Part shown: in pieces, positions 43,790-53,611 of the stretch
How the letters are laid out: each line of letters opens with the position of its first letter
Numbering within the stretch: the stretch's first letter is position 1
Source of the DNA: Vibrio lentus
GTDB taxonomy: Bacteria; Pseudomonadota; Gammaproteobacteria; Enterobacterales; Vibrionaceae
Assembly (NCBI RefSeq): GCF_002875945.1
Contig: NZ_MCZK01000158.1
Coordinates: 88,587-152,586, forward strand
Direction of reading: 5' to 3'
Length of the DNA stretch: 64,000 nucleotides
Position numbers and translations under genes: made by a program
The notes under the pieces: generated by a model
Databases searched by the model: none
Told to the model about the DNA's origin: nothing
What the model saw: only the letters and a program-made list of their open reading frames with translations

Positions 43790-43908
43790 CATATTTGACG
43801 CCGCAGCGTTGTTGCCTGCGCAAGTTCCTCCTAATCACATAGAGCTTCTATGCTCATCGGAATGAACTTGCTGGCCGCCTAACTGCAACGCCAAATATTT
43901 AGAGTATT
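43790..43908. repeat. Long imperfect inverted repeat between deoC and deoA
   Basis: The left arm (from about 43790: ATATTTGACGCCGCAGCGTTG..GCGCAAGTTC) pairs with the right arm (GAACTTGCTGG..CTGCAACGCCAAATATT, to about 43908), with mismatches and bulges. The apex is a small perfect stem CATAG-AGCTT-CTATG (43838-43852). It is about 120 bases, has no T run, and looks like an intergenic palindromic element of the ERIC/MITE kind. Whether it recurs elsewhere cannot be seen here. Confidence 0.65.
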
Positions 43909-44003
43909 GATAACAATTAAGTCTGTTTGATGGAGTGGCGTTAAGTCACTCCATATTACCTCTTTTCCTACAAACCATACTCACTAGAGTTTGGGAGGCA
44001 CTA

Positions 44004-45332
44004 ATGTATCTACCTCAAGAAATTATTCGCAGAAAACGTGATAACGAAGTACTGACCACAGAAGAAATTAACTTCTTCATCCAAGGTGTCGCTAAAAACA
44101 CGGTTTCTGAAGGCCAAATTGCTGCATTCGCAATGGCTATCTTTTTTAATGAAATGACGATGCCAGAACGTATCGCACTAACATGTGCAATGCGTGATTC
44201 AGGCATGGTGATTGATTGGAGCCACATGAACTTTGATGGCCCAATCGTTGATAAACACTCTACTGGTGGTGTTGGCGACGTAACTTCTCTGATGCTTGGC
44301 CCTATGGTGGCAGCATGTGGCGGTTTCGTTCCAATGATCTCTGGCCGTGGTTTAGGCCACACTGGCGGTACGCTAGATAAACTAGAATCTATCCCTGGTT
44401 ACAACATTACACCAACCAACGATGTGTTCGGTGCCGTAACCAAAGAAGCTGGCGTGGCGATCATCGGTCAAACGGGCGACCTAGCACCTGCTGATAAGCG
44501 CGTTTACGCGACTCGTGATATCACAGCAACAGTAGATAACATCTCGCTAATCACAGCTTCAATCCTATCTAAGAAACTGGCTGCTGGCCTTGATTCTCTA
44601 GTGATGGACGTAAAAGTCGGTTCAGGCGCATTCATGCCAACGTATGAAGCTTCTGAAGAACTCGCGAAATCTATCGTGGCAGTAGCAAACGGTGCTGGCA
44701 CTAAAACAACAGCAATCCTAACGGACATGAACCTAGTTCTAGCGTCTTCTGCGGGTAATGCAGTCGAAGTACGTGAAGCGGTTCAATTTCTAACAGGCGA
44801 ATACCGTAACCCACGTTTGTTGGAAATCACGTTAGCGTCGTGTGCGGAAATGTTGGTGCTGGGTAACCTAGCAAAAGATTCAGATGAAGCGCGTGAAAAA
44901 CTGATGGCAGTACTGGATAACGGTAAAGCAGCAGAGTGCTTCGGTAAGATGGTAGCGGGCCTTGGTGGTCCAGCAGATTTCGTAACGAACTACGATAACT
45001 ACCTAGAAAAAGCAGAAATTGTTAAACCAGTGTACGCACTCGAAAGCGGTGTAGTATCAGCGATGGATACGCGTGCAATTGGTATGGCAGTCGTTGGTAT
45101 GGGCGGTGGTCGCCGCGTAGCAACAGACAGCATTGATTACGCAGTCGGTTTTGATCACTTCATTCGCCTTGGCGAAGTAGCAAGTGACGATAAACCATTA
45201 GCAATGATTCATGCTCGCAATGAACAACAGTGGCAAGAAGCTGCGATGGCATTACAAAATGCAATCACTGTGGGCGGAGAATATACAGCAACGCCAGACG
45301 TTTACCGTCAGATTCGTTCTGAAGACGTGTAA
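44004..45332 (+). CDS. deoA: Thymidine phosphorylase
   Basis: 442-residue enzyme converting thymidine and phosphate to thymine and deoxyribose-1-P. The signature SGRGLGHTGGTLDKLESIPG (about residues 113-132) and phosphate-site DKHSTGGVGD (about 83-92) are present. ATG 44004 follows GGGAGG closely and gives the family start MYLPQEIIRRKRD; longer in-frame starts are unlikely. Confidence 0.97.
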   Translation: MYLPQEIIRRKRDNEVLTTEEINFFIQGVAKNTVSEGQIAAFAMAIFFNEMTMPERIALTCAMRDSGMVIDWSHMNFDGPIVDKHSTGGVGDVTSLMLGPMVAACGGFVPMISGRGLGHTGGTLDKLESIPGYNITPTNDVFGAVTKEAGVAIIGQTGDLAPADKRVYATRDITATVDNISLITASILSKKLAAGLDSLVMDVKVGSGAFMPTYEASEELAKSIVAVANGAGTKTTAILTDMNLVLASSAGNAVEVREAVQFLTGEYRNPRLLEITLASCAEMLVLGNLAKDSDEAREKLMAVLDNGKAAECFGKMVAGLGGPADFVTNYDNYLEKAEIVKPVYALESGVVSAMDTRAIGMAVVGMGGGRRVATDSIDYAVGFDHFIRLGEVASDDKPLAMIHARNEQQWQEAAMALQNAITVGGEYTATPDVYRQIRSEDV

Positions 45333-45408
45333 ATAACAGGTATCGGTATACCTCGCGTATACCGATAAACAGAGTTCTGGTGCAAAGAGCAATAAGTTGG
45401 TGAAGAAA

Positions 45409-46629
45409 ATGAAAAGAGCATTTATTTTAGTTTTAGATTCATTCGGTATCGGTGAAACAGCGGATGCTGACACATTCGGCGATGTAGGTTCGGATACAAT
45501 GGGTCACATTGCTGACCATTGTGATCAAGGCCTTGCAGACAACGCGGATCGTAAAGGTCCACTAACGCTGCCAAACCTGTCTAAGCTAGGTTTAGCGATG
45601 GCTCACAAAGAGTCTACAGGTCGCTTTGCTCCTGGTATGGACGCAGACGCTGAGATCATTGGCGCTTACGGTCATGCTGCTGAGCTGTCTTCTGGTAAAG
45701 ACACGCCATCAGGTCACTGGGAAATCGCAGGTGTACCGGTATTGTTTGACTGGGGCTACTTCACCGACAAAGAGAACAGCTTTCCAAAAGAACTGACTGA
45801 CCGCATCCTTGAGCGTGCTGGTTTATCTGATTTCTTAGGTAACTGCCACTCATCGGGTACAGAAATCCTAGATAACCTAGGTGAAGAACACATGAAGACT
45901 GGCCTGCCAATCTTCTACACTTCTGCAGACTCTGTTTTCCAGATCGCATGTCATGAAGAGACATTCGGCTTACAAAACCTATTAGACCTTTGTCAGATTG
46001 CTCGTGAAGAGCTAGCTGATTACAACATTGGTCGTGTTATCGCTCGTCCGTTTATTGGTGCTGGTAAAGGTCAATTCGAACGTACTGGTAACCGTCGCGA
46101 CCTTTCTGTTGAGCCGCCAGCGGCGACTGTTCTTCAGAAGCTGGTTGATGAGAAGGGCGGCAACGTTCACTCGATCGGTAAGATCTCTGATATCTACGCA
46201 GGTTGTGGTATCACTCAGAAAACGAAAGCGACAGGTATCCCTGCACTATTTGAAGCAACTAAAGAAGCAATCACTGAAGCGGGCGACAACACTATCGTGT
46301 TCACTAACTTCGTTGATTTCGACTCAGCTTACGGCCACCGCCGTGATGTTGCTGGTTACGCAGCGGCGCTTGAGTACTTCGATGGTCGCATCAATGAAAT
46401 CATCGATATGATGAAAGAAGATGATGTGCTTATCCTGACAGCAGACCACGGTTGTGACCCAACATGGCCGGGTTCAGACCATACTCGTGAGCATATCCCT
46501 GTGATTGTTTACGGTAACAAGGTTCCAGCAGGCTCTCTAGGTCGTCGTGATACCTTCGCTGATATTGGTCAAAGCTTAGCGTCATACTTCGGCACATCGC
46601 CAATGGGATACGGTACAAGCTTTTTATAA
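45409..46629 (+). CDS. deoB: Phosphopentomutase
   Basis: 406-residue Mn2+-dependent enzyme of the alkaline-phosphatase superfamily that interconverts (deoxy)ribose-1-P and -5-P, linking DeoA/DeoD to DeoC. Metal-binding motifs LDSFGIGE (residues 8-15) and LTADHGCDPTWPGSDHTRE (about 340-358) and the phospho-Thr region SGKDTPSGHWE are intact. ATG 45409 gives MKRAFILVLDS as in E. coli; TTG and GTG just upstream are in frame. Confidence 0.97.
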   Translation: MKRAFILVLDSFGIGETADADTFGDVGSDTMGHIADHCDQGLADNADRKGPLTLPNLSKLGLAMAHKESTGRFAPGMDADAEIIGAYGHAAELSSGKDTPSGHWEIAGVPVLFDWGYFTDKENSFPKELTDRILERAGLSDFLGNCHSSGTEILDNLGEEHMKTGLPIFYTSADSVFQIACHEETFGLQNLLDLCQIAREELADYNIGRVIARPFIGAGKGQFERTGNRRDLSVEPPAATVLQKLVDEKGGNVHSIGKISDIYAGCGITQKTKATGIPALFEATKEAITEAGDNTIVFTNFVDFDSAYGHRRDVAGYAAALEYFDGRINEIIDMMKEDDVLILTADHGCDPTWPGSDHTREHIPVIVYGNKVPAGSLGRRDTFADIGQSLASYFGTSPMGYGTSFL

Positions 46630-46640
46630 TAGTTAGTTAG

Positions 46641-46674
46641 TTAGAGAGAGGGAAACCTCTCTCTTCTTTTTTGT
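46641..46674 (+). terminator. Terminator-like hairpin between deoB and deoD
   Basis: AGAGAGAGG-GAAA-CCTCTCTCT followed by TCTTTTTTG. It may lower deoD expression relative to deoB or reflect an internal deoD promoter. Confidence 0.75.
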
Positions 46675-46696
46675 TTTGAGATTAAGGATATTTTCA

Positions 46697-47416
46697 ATGG
46701 CTACTCCACATATTAACGCTGAAATGGGTGATTTCGCTGACGTAGTTCTAATGCCAGGCGATCCGCTACGTGCTAAATACATTGCTGAAACCTTCTTAGA
46801 AGAAGTGGTTCAGGTGTGTGATGTTCGTAATATGTTTGGTTACACCGGTACTTACAAAGGTCGTAAGGTGTCAGTAATGGGGCACGGTATGGGCATCCCA
46901 TCTTGTTCTATTTACGCGACTGAACTGATCAAAGACTTTGGTGTGAAAAAGATCATTCGTGTCGGTAGTTGTGGTGCAGTGAGCGAAGATATCAAAGTGC
47001 GCGATGTGGTTATCGGCATGGGCGCGTGTACCGACTCAAAAGTGAACCGCATTCGCTTTAAAGGCCATGACTTCGCGGCTATCGCAGATTACAAAATGGT
47101 GCGCGCGGCAGAAGATGCAGCCAAAGCTCGCGGTGTGGACGTCAAAGTCGGCAACCTTTTCTCTGCTGAACTGTTCTACACGCCAGATCCTGACATGTTC
47201 GAAGTGATGGACAAATACGGCATCGTCGGCGTCGAGATGGAAGCGGCCGGTATCTACGGCGTTTGTGCCGAATACGGCGCAAAAGCTCTGACGATTTGTA
47301 CTGTTTCGGATCACATTAAAACAGGTGAGCAAACCACATCAGATGAACGTCAAACGACCTTCAATGACATGATGGTGATTGCACTCGATTCTGTGCTTCT
47401 TGGTGATCAAGAGTAA
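46697..47416 (+). CDS. deoD: Purine-nucleoside phosphorylase DeoD
   Basis: 239-residue hexameric enzyme that cleaves purine (deoxy)nucleosides to base and (deoxy)ribose-1-P. Motifs: MPGDPLRAKYIAE (about 19-31), GHGMGIPSCSIY, GVEMEAAG (about 178-185) and the catalytic Asp in TVSDHI. Length equals E. coli DeoD. ATG 46697 follows AAGGA. Confidence 0.97.
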   Translation: MATPHINAEMGDFADVVLMPGDPLRAKYIAETFLEEVVQVCDVRNMFGYTGTYKGRKVSVMGHGMGIPSCSIYATELIKDFGVKKIIRVGSCGAVSEDIKVRDVVIGMGACTDSKVNRIRFKGHDFAAIADYKMVRAAEDAAKARGVDVKVGNLFSAELFYTPDPDMFEVMDKYGIVGVEMEAAGIYGVCAEYGAKALTICTVSDHIKTGEQTTSDERQTTFNDMMVIALDSVLLGDQE

Positions 47417-47482
47417 GAGTTGCTTTGTGGTTTAGGTCGTTTCTAGCTCTCAAATAAACATAGCTAGCCAAACCAACAGATA

Positions 47483-47523
47483 ACAAAAAACCCCGTCGCT
47501 GCCTGAGCGTCGGGGCTTTTTAT
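47483..47523 (+). terminator. Terminator of the deo genes
   Basis: CCCCGTCGCT-GCCTG-AGCGTCGGGG stem with one T-T mismatch, A and T tracts on both sides. The following 150 bases up to ytjB hold only short CCAAGGTC-like repeats near 47629-47660. Confidence 0.85.
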
Positions 47524-47668
47524 TGGTAATGATTTATTACTGAGTGCTATTTCTTGGATTCTGAAGGCTATGTGATTTCAATCGAAATAATTCATCTTGC
47601 CTAATCCGAGGTTTTTATTTCATGATTCCAAGGTCAAAAGCCCAAGGTCCAAGGCTCTATGACAGAGC

Positions 47669-48280
47669 TTATGAGTTTGCATTCTTAAGCAGTAAGTTCT
47701 CACCCGACTTAGTTTGTCGTCTGCGAATCAGCATGATGAACAACACACCACTGACGAAGCCCATCAAGACCATGCCGATCATGTAACGATCACTCTTGCG
47801 ATAGTGGTGATCAGAAATCGCCGTCATTTTACCGGTTTCGAAGGTCACTCGAATAAAGCCGATGATGGTTTTTTCTGGCGAGTAGATAGGTTCAACTAAC
47901 TGCTGCCTGCCGATACTTGCTGTTGAAAGTGGCGTGTCTAAGCCAAGAACCTCACGTACCGAGAGTGCTTTCTCGCTTGAAGCCAGTCGAATCCCCTCTG
48001 CATCATAGATAGTGGTATCGAATACCAGTCTATCTTGAGAAAGCTGATTGGTTAGCTCAAGCAACCGTTCTTGATCTTGTTGTGTGATCGCTTTGCTGGC
48101 CGAAAGCGAGGCCTGCGAGATAAGTAATTTAGTCAGCGTTTCTAGCTGCTTTGCTTGGATCTTCTCGTTACCTTTACTGATCACGACCGTATTTTTAATC
48201 GTTACAACGAACATAGTAGCCAGCAAAATGAGGGCTAGCATTCGTAAAGCGTTACGTATTGAGAACAATGATTCATTCAT
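47669..48280 (-). CDS. ytjB: YtjB (Smp) family membrane protein
   Basis: 203 residues with two TM helices (about 10-30 and 165-185) enclosing a periplasmic domain with sensor-like character (DTTIYDAEGIRLASSEK). No kinase or other output domain follows. In E. coli the same gene sits divergently upstream of serB, as here. Function unknown. Confidence 0.85.
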   Translation of the reverse strand: MNESLFSIRNALRMLALILLATMFVVTIKNTVVISKGNEKIQAKQLETLTKLLISQASLSASKAITQQDQERLLELTNQLSQDRLVFDTTIYDAEGIRLASSEKALSVREVLGLDTPLSTASIGRQQLVEPIYSPEKTIIGFIRVTFETGKMTAISDHHYRKSDRYMIGMVLMGFVSGVLFIMLIRRRQTKSGENLLLKNANS

Positions 48281-48389
48281 GTTTCACGAAGCCTGAAATA
48301 AACAAATGTTATGATTAAGACATATTGAGACTTGCGTTTTCAAATTGCAATAGGTTAACGTTTAGCATAGTTAATTAGGAATCATACAC

Positions 48390-49370
48390 ATGGACGCTCA
48401 GAAATATCTGCCGATTAAAAGGCATACAACATTATTAACTCGACTCCCCGAGACTCGTTTCGCTTCTCAACTCGCTAAAGCCAAAGCCAACTGGATTATA
48501 TTTGGCGAGTACTTGTCTCCTCAATCTTTTGATGACATCGACTTTTTCACCGGCACTTACAACACCATTCTTGATACGTGGAAAGTTGGGCATTATGAAG
48601 TGGCATTGATGTCTGGAAATTTAACCCCAGCGCACGAAGAAATCCTACAGGCCTTAAAGCTTGATTATGCTTGCCTTAGCGAGGTCCCAGACTTATCTAA
48701 GCCAGGTTTGATTGTGATGGATATGGATTCCACAGCGATTCAGATTGAATGTATTGATGAAATAGCAAAGCTAGCAGGTGTTGGAGAGTTAGTCTCTGAG
48801 ATCACGGAGCGAGCGATGCAAGGTGAACTCGACTTTGAACAGAGTTTACGCCAGCGAGTCGGCGCACTTAAAGGTGCCGATGAAGCTATCTTAGAACAAG
48901 TTCGTCAGTCATTGCCTTTCATGCCTGATTTAGTAGAACTCGTGAACACACTGAATAAGCTGGGTTGGAAAACGGCGATTGCGTCTGGTGGCTTCACATA
49001 CTTCTCTGATTACTTAAAAGATACGCTTGATCTTGACCATGCTCAGTCAAATACCTTAGAAATCGTTGACGGCAAACTGACAGGTGAAGTGTTAGGCGAT
49101 GTTGTTTCGGCGCAGACCAAAGCGGATATCTTGGTAGAACTTGCTGAAGAGTATGAACTGGAACTGCACAACACGGTTGCTGTTGGTGATGGTGCCAATG
49201 ATTTGGTGATGATGCGATCTGCAGGCTTAGGTATTGCCTACCATGCGAAGCCGAAAGTAGAGCAACAAGCTCAAACCGCTGTGCGTTACGCAGGTTTAGG
49301 TGGCGTGCTGTGTATCTTGTCTGGCGTATTAGCTAAGCAGCAAAAAATCAGCTGGCAAGCGAAGCCTTAG
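48390..49370 (+). CDS. serB: Phosphoserine phosphatase
   Basis: 326-residue HAD-superfamily enzyme, the last step of L-serine synthesis. The nucleophile motif is MDMDSTAIQIECIDEIA (about residues 110-126), motif II IASGGFTYF, motif III/IV VAVGDGANDLVMM (about 268-280). The N-terminal domain is the extended form seen in gammaproteobacteria. Confidence 0.96.
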   Translation: MDAQKYLPIKRHTTLLTRLPETRFASQLAKAKANWIIFGEYLSPQSFDDIDFFTGTYNTILDTWKVGHYEVALMSGNLTPAHEEILQALKLDYACLSEVPDLSKPGLIVMDMDSTAIQIECIDEIAKLAGVGELVSEITERAMQGELDFEQSLRQRVGALKGADEAILEQVRQSLPFMPDLVELVNTLNKLGWKTAIASGGFTYFSDYLKDTLDLDHAQSNTLEIVDGKLTGEVLGDVVSAQTKADILVELAEEYELELHNTVAVGDGANDLVMMRSAGLGIAYHAKPKVEQQAQTAVRYAGLGGVLCILSGVLAKQQKISWQAKP

Positions 49371-49413
49371 TCATCTTCGGTAAGCGCTAAACAAGAGCGA
49401 ATTTACAACGGAT

Positions 49414-49446
49414 ACAAAAAAGCAGGCGATGAGCCTGCTTTTTCTA
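49414..49446. terminator. Bidirectional terminator between serB and the PilZ gene
   Basis: AAAAAAGCAGGC-GATGA-GCCTGCTTTTT between convergent genes. Confidence 0.9.
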
Positions 49447-49484
49447 TTTTTGTCTCTGGAATATGCCTGAACTAGAAGCTTGGA

Positions 49485-51833
49485 TTAGCGAGTCAGCTCT
49501 AATCGAATTAATACTTCATCAGTAATATCTTCTATCTCGCCATAGCCGATAAAAGCGGTAATTTCGTTCTCTAGCTTTTTCGCTTGATGCATACTGATTC
49601 GAGATAGCTCTTCTAAGTCTGACTGGAACAAGCTGGTCAAAGGATTGAAGATAGGCGCTGTCGTAACTCGCAATACATACACATCACCTAAGTGCTGTGC
49701 CTTCTTAATGAATAAGATCCGTTCTTTGGCAGACGCGAAATCTTTGACCAATTTAGTGTGCACAGATTGGATCTTATCGCCAAACTTAACCGCAGCAATG
49801 TACACATCATGATGCTTAGGCTCAGCACCTTGAATTTTTTTCAAAGGCTCCGCCAATAGCGAATTAGAGTGGCCTTTGAAAATCGGTTCCAGTGAAAACT
49901 TTTGGTTATGGCCAAGCTTAGCGAGCAGCGCTAGATGTTTATTCAGTGGGAAGTTCACACCAATGATCTTACAACGCAGTGTTGAGCTTGGTTTATCAAT
50001 GAATATTGGGTTACTGACCATCTTGCTCAACAGGATATTATGCAGAGATTCAAGGAGCGAGTGGGTTGGTAATATCTCTTGTTTCTTAACCAGCTTACTT
50101 TGGTTTTGATCAATCAGGCCATTTAAGAATGCGATGGTACGCATTGTTTTTGCGTTTTCAGCGATAACCAATTGCACATTACGACCGTTGGGGCTCACTC
50201 GAATAACATGATAAGGAACCGTGCTGAGCGGTAGCTTTTTGTCATAGAGTTGCAGCTCATTGAAGTTCACCAACACAGGGTCATTAATCTTCAAAACCAT
50301 TGGGTGTTCAAGGGTAACGCTAAGACCACGTTTAGAAATGTCTAAGGTGTTTCCATTCGCAGCCGCTCCGTCTTGAGAGGTCAGTTGCAGCGGCGATTTG
50401 AATTGGTATCTCGGTTCTTTACGGCGAGTTTGAGAATCAAAGTAGATACTTTGAATATTGCCTACTACTGCGCGTGGATGACGGAATCGATTCAGTTCAC
50501 TGCTTGGAATACGTGGCTTTTCACTCAATAGATAATCAGCAGCACTTTCGTGATCGCCAATCTCTTGCAAGATGCCACAGTGCGTCAGTTGCGCTGAGCT
50601 TTGAGCCAGCGTATCTGAGTGTTTCGCGAGTGCTTGTCTTTCGGTATCTGATAGTTCGAATACCGAGAACTTAAACGCTTTCCAACTGGCGCGTTTGCCA
50701 CCTATGTGCCAAAACAGCTGTCTTTGCTCACGAGAGGCTTCAGGTAGCATCATCGAATAGAACAAAGTCTTATTTTGATGCTCATGAGTAAACGAATAGA
50801 TGACGTTACTTGTACCTTTAACGCCAGGCTTAGCAAGCAAGTTCATTCGTTGTTCGTTAAATAGAGTCCCGAGCGCTTGCTGGTTTCGCTCATCGTGCCA
50901 GTATTGCCACAATGGATGGTTGTTATCGGTTAGCAACGCCAGTTTAAGCTCGCTACCACTAAAGAACAGCGGAAGGTTACAGGTGTGCTTGAGATAGGTA
51001 TGTTCGATGCCTCGAGTACGAGTTCGAATAAACCGGTCTTGATTCTCGTGACTGGTTTTCTTGCTAGAGCTATTCAAAGATTCATCAAGCAAGCGAGCAA
51101 CGAGGCTTGAATCGCTAATCTTGATCGTTCTCAGGAACTTAACAGCATTATTTTCGTAAGATTCGTCAATGCCCAGCACTCGAAATTCCACGATGTCGTT
51201 TCTGTCTGTTTCCAAAGACTTCTCAACAAGCTCTGTGAATTTTACTTCGATGATTTCGCCAAGGTTATATCTAAAGGCACTTGGTACTTTGAATTTGGCA
51301 CCTGAAGGAGAAATGTCGACTGTCACACCGTGTAGGCTTTGGCCTTTGGATGTGGTGATCTCAACCTGAGAACTGATCTTGAGTCGGTTTTCTTGACGTT
51401 TTAGGTCATAACCAAGGTTGATAGCCTCGGCTTCATAAGGGCTATTCGCACTGGTGATGTCGTTGTTGTCTTGGGAAGACGTTTTAACAATATTACGAAG
51501 CGGTTGAGTTCGCGGGGTCATGACTAGCTCCCACGTGCCTTCGGTATAGCCTTTAAACTTTTTGGTACCACGCTGATACGCATTTAACGCAATGTCATCA
51601 AGCCAGTGCTTACGTCCATCGAGCGTAAACTGACGGCACTCATTATCAATACGTCCGCGTAAATCAATGCTCTTTGTACACGGAGCCATGATACGATTCA
51701 GTTCCATTTTAACGAGCAATTTCAGAGACGGGGATTCACCTTCTGTCATTTGAGAAAGAAGGAAGTCGAAATCCTCAGCGTGATAGGCTGGGATGAGTCG
51801 CTCTGCTACAGATAGAATTTCAGATTGCTGCAT
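49485..51833 (-). CDS. Large cyclic-di-GMP-binding protein with two PilZ domains (PlzC-like)
   Basis: 782 residues, no signal peptide or TM segment. Two PilZ domains each have the full c-di-GMP-binding pattern: RQENR...DISPSG (from about residue 143) and RKEPR...DISKRG (from about 468). Flanking regions are unassigned; the N-terminus contains LDGRKHWLDDIALNAYQRGT. The position between serB and radA is that of the V. cholerae PilZ protein PlzC, as I recall. It probably reports c-di-GMP to an unknown partner. Confidence 0.85.
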   Translation of the reverse strand: MQQSEILSVAERLIPAYHAEDFDFLLSQMTEGESPSLKLLVKMELNRIMAPCTKSIDLRGRIDNECRQFTLDGRKHWLDDIALNAYQRGTKKFKGYTEGTWELVMTPRTQPLRNIVKTSSQDNNDITSANSPYEAEAINLGYDLKRQENRLKISSQVEITTSKGQSLHGVTVDISPSGAKFKVPSAFRYNLGEIIEVKFTELVEKSLETDRNDIVEFRVLGIDESYENNAVKFLRTIKISDSSLVARLLDESLNSSSKKTSHENQDRFIRTRTRGIEHTYLKHTCNLPLFFSGSELKLALLTDNNHPLWQYWHDERNQQALGTLFNEQRMNLLAKPGVKGTSNVIYSFTHEHQNKTLFYSMMLPEASREQRQLFWHIGGKRASWKAFKFSVFELSDTERQALAKHSDTLAQSSAQLTHCGILQEIGDHESAADYLLSEKPRIPSSELNRFRHPRAVVGNIQSIYFDSQTRRKEPRYQFKSPLQLTSQDGAAANGNTLDISKRGLSVTLEHPMVLKINDPVLVNFNELQLYDKKLPLSTVPYHVIRVSPNGRNVQLVIAENAKTMRTIAFLNGLIDQNQSKLVKKQEILPTHSLLESLHNILLSKMVSNPIFIDKPSSTLRCKIIGVNFPLNKHLALLAKLGHNQKFSLEPIFKGHSNSLLAEPLKKIQGAEPKHHDVYIAAVKFGDKIQSVHTKLVKDFASAKERILFIKKAQHLGDVYVLRVTTAPIFNPLTSLFQSDLEELSRISMHQAKKLENEITAFIGYGEIEDITDEVLIRLELTR

Positions 51834-51994
51834 ACTTTTCTTGTTAGAATGGACGGTACGTTTATGTTATCGACTAGTTTAAATCGATCTTTAAGTATAA
51901 GTGGTATGACTGCAACTTTTATTTTCACCCGTACGGTCAAATAAGTCACAAATTGACAACATCATTGTGTAACTGAGTAAATTATTGAGGTTTT

Positions 51995-53377
51995 ATGGCT
52001 AAGGCAAAACGAGCTTATGTGTGTAATGACTGTGGTGCTGACTTTCCACGTTGGCAAGGACAGTGCAATGCATGTGGTGCTTGGAACACGATTACCGAAG
52101 TTAGGTTAGCGGCTTCACCTCAAGTTGCGCGTAATGAACGACTCAGTGGTGGTTACGCGGGTGGTGCAACGGAATCTTCGGTTCAAACTCTCTCTGAGAT
52201 TGATCTACAAGAAGTACCTCGTTTTAGTAGCGGCTTCAAAGAGCTCGACCGCGTACTTGGTGGCGGCGTCGTTCCTGGTGCTGCGATTCTGATCGGTGGT
52301 AATCCCGGTGCAGGTAAATCAACCCTGTTATTGCAGACCATGTGTCAGCTTTCTTCGCAATTACCGACTCTCTATGTCACTGGGGAAGAATCCTTACAGC
52401 AGGTAGCGATGCGAGCGTCTCGACTTGGCTTACCAAAAGAGCACTTAAAAATGCTCTCTGAAACGAATGTCGATAAAATCTGTCAGGTCGCTGAAAAAGA
52501 ACAACCTAAGATCATGGTTATAGACTCGATCCAAGTAATGCATGTCGCTGATGTTCAATCGTCGCCAGGCAGTGTTGCTCAAGTTCGTGAGTCAGCAACG
52601 GCATTAACGCGCTACGCGAAACAAAACAACGTTGCTGTGTTCTTAGTTGGACACGTAACTAAAGACGGCACACTGGCTGGCCCAAAGGTACTTGAACACA
52701 TTATTGACTGTTCCGTGCTGTTAGATGGCGGAACCGATAGCCGTTTTAGAACGCTGCGCAGTCACAAGAACCGTTTTGGTGCGGTCAATGAATTGGGTGT
52801 GTTTGCAATGACAGGCCAAGGCCTTAAAGAAGTCAGCAACCCATCAGCCATTTTCCTTTCTCGCGGTGAAGAAGAAACATCAGGCAGTTCAGTGATGGTG
52901 GTTTGGGAAGGGACGCGTCCACTTCTTGTTGAAATCCAAGCGCTGGTGGACTATTCGCAGCTGGCAAACCCGCGTCGTGTTGCGGTTGGTCTCGAGCAAA
53001 ATCGACTTTCATTGTTATTAGCAGTGCTGCATAAACACGGCGGCTTACAAATGGCTGACCAAGATGTGTTTGTGAATGTCGTTGGTGGTGTTAAAGTAAC
53101 CGAAACCAGCGCAGATCTAGCATTAGTGATGGCGTTACTTTCTAGCTTTAGAGACCGAGCACTACCGAAAGATGTGGTTGTGTTTGGTGAAGTAGGCCTT
53201 GCAGGTGAGATTCGACCAGTACCAAGTGGACAAGAGCGTTTGAATGAAGCGTTTAAGCATGGTTTTAAGAGGGCGATAGTGCCTGCTGCGAACATGCCTA
53301 AGGGCGGCATTCCTGGAATGCAGATCCACGGGGTCAAAAAATTATCAGAGGCAATTAATGCTTTTGATGAGTTGTAA
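51995..53377 (+). CDS. radA: DNA repair protein RadA (Sms)
   Basis: 460-residue RecA-like helicase that drives branch migration in recombination. N-terminal C4 zinc finger CNDCG...CNACG (residues 10-31), Walker A GGNPGAGKST (about 101-110), the RadA-specific HKNRFG motif (about 256), and a C-terminal Lon-protease-like domain. ATG follows TGAGG. Confidence 0.96.
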   Translation: MAKAKRAYVCNDCGADFPRWQGQCNACGAWNTITEVRLAASPQVARNERLSGGYAGGATESSVQTLSEIDLQEVPRFSSGFKELDRVLGGGVVPGAAILIGGNPGAGKSTLLLQTMCQLSSQLPTLYVTGEESLQQVAMRASRLGLPKEHLKMLSETNVDKICQVAEKEQPKIMVIDSIQVMHVADVQSSPGSVAQVRESATALTRYAKQNNVAVFLVGHVTKDGTLAGPKVLEHIIDCSVLLDGGTDSRFRTLRSHKNRFGAVNELGVFAMTGQGLKEVSNPSAIFLSRGEEETSGSSVMVVWEGTRPLLVEIQALVDYSQLANPRRVAVGLEQNRLSLLLAVLHKHGGLQMADQDVFVNVVGGVKVTETSADLALVMALLSSFRDRALPKDVVVFGEVGLAGEIRPVPSGQERLNEAFKHGFKRAIVPAANMPKGGIPGMQIHGVKKLSEAINAFDEL

Positions 53378-53486
53378 TTGAGCTCACTTCAGCTACTCTA
53401 TACAGCAGAAAATCAGTCTAACTTGAACGCTAATTGCGCTTTAGGTTAGCACTAAACCTAACAATCAATTAGATTGTTTCTACAGA

Positions 53487-53528
53487 TTGCCTTTTCGTTT
53501 TTGTTACGAAAAGGCAAAGTTTTTTAGT
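53487..53528 (+). terminator. Terminator of radA
   Basis: TTGCCTTTTCGT/ACGAAAAGGCAA, a perfect 12-bp stem, followed by AGTTTTTT. Confidence 0.85.
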
Positions 53529-53565
53529 CCCAAATGCATGCAAAGCTATCAGTCCTCACAGATTG

Positions 53566-53574
53566 TGATATACT
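53566..53574 (+). promoter_or_regulatory. Extended -10 promoter of fusA2
   Basis: TGATATACT: a TG dinucleotide one base before TATACT, 38 bases before the ATG. No good -35 is seen, as is common for extended -10 promoters. Confidence 0.6.
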
Positions 53575-53611
53575 CTGCGCGCATTTTATATCCTATTAAC
53601 AGAGTAAGACA

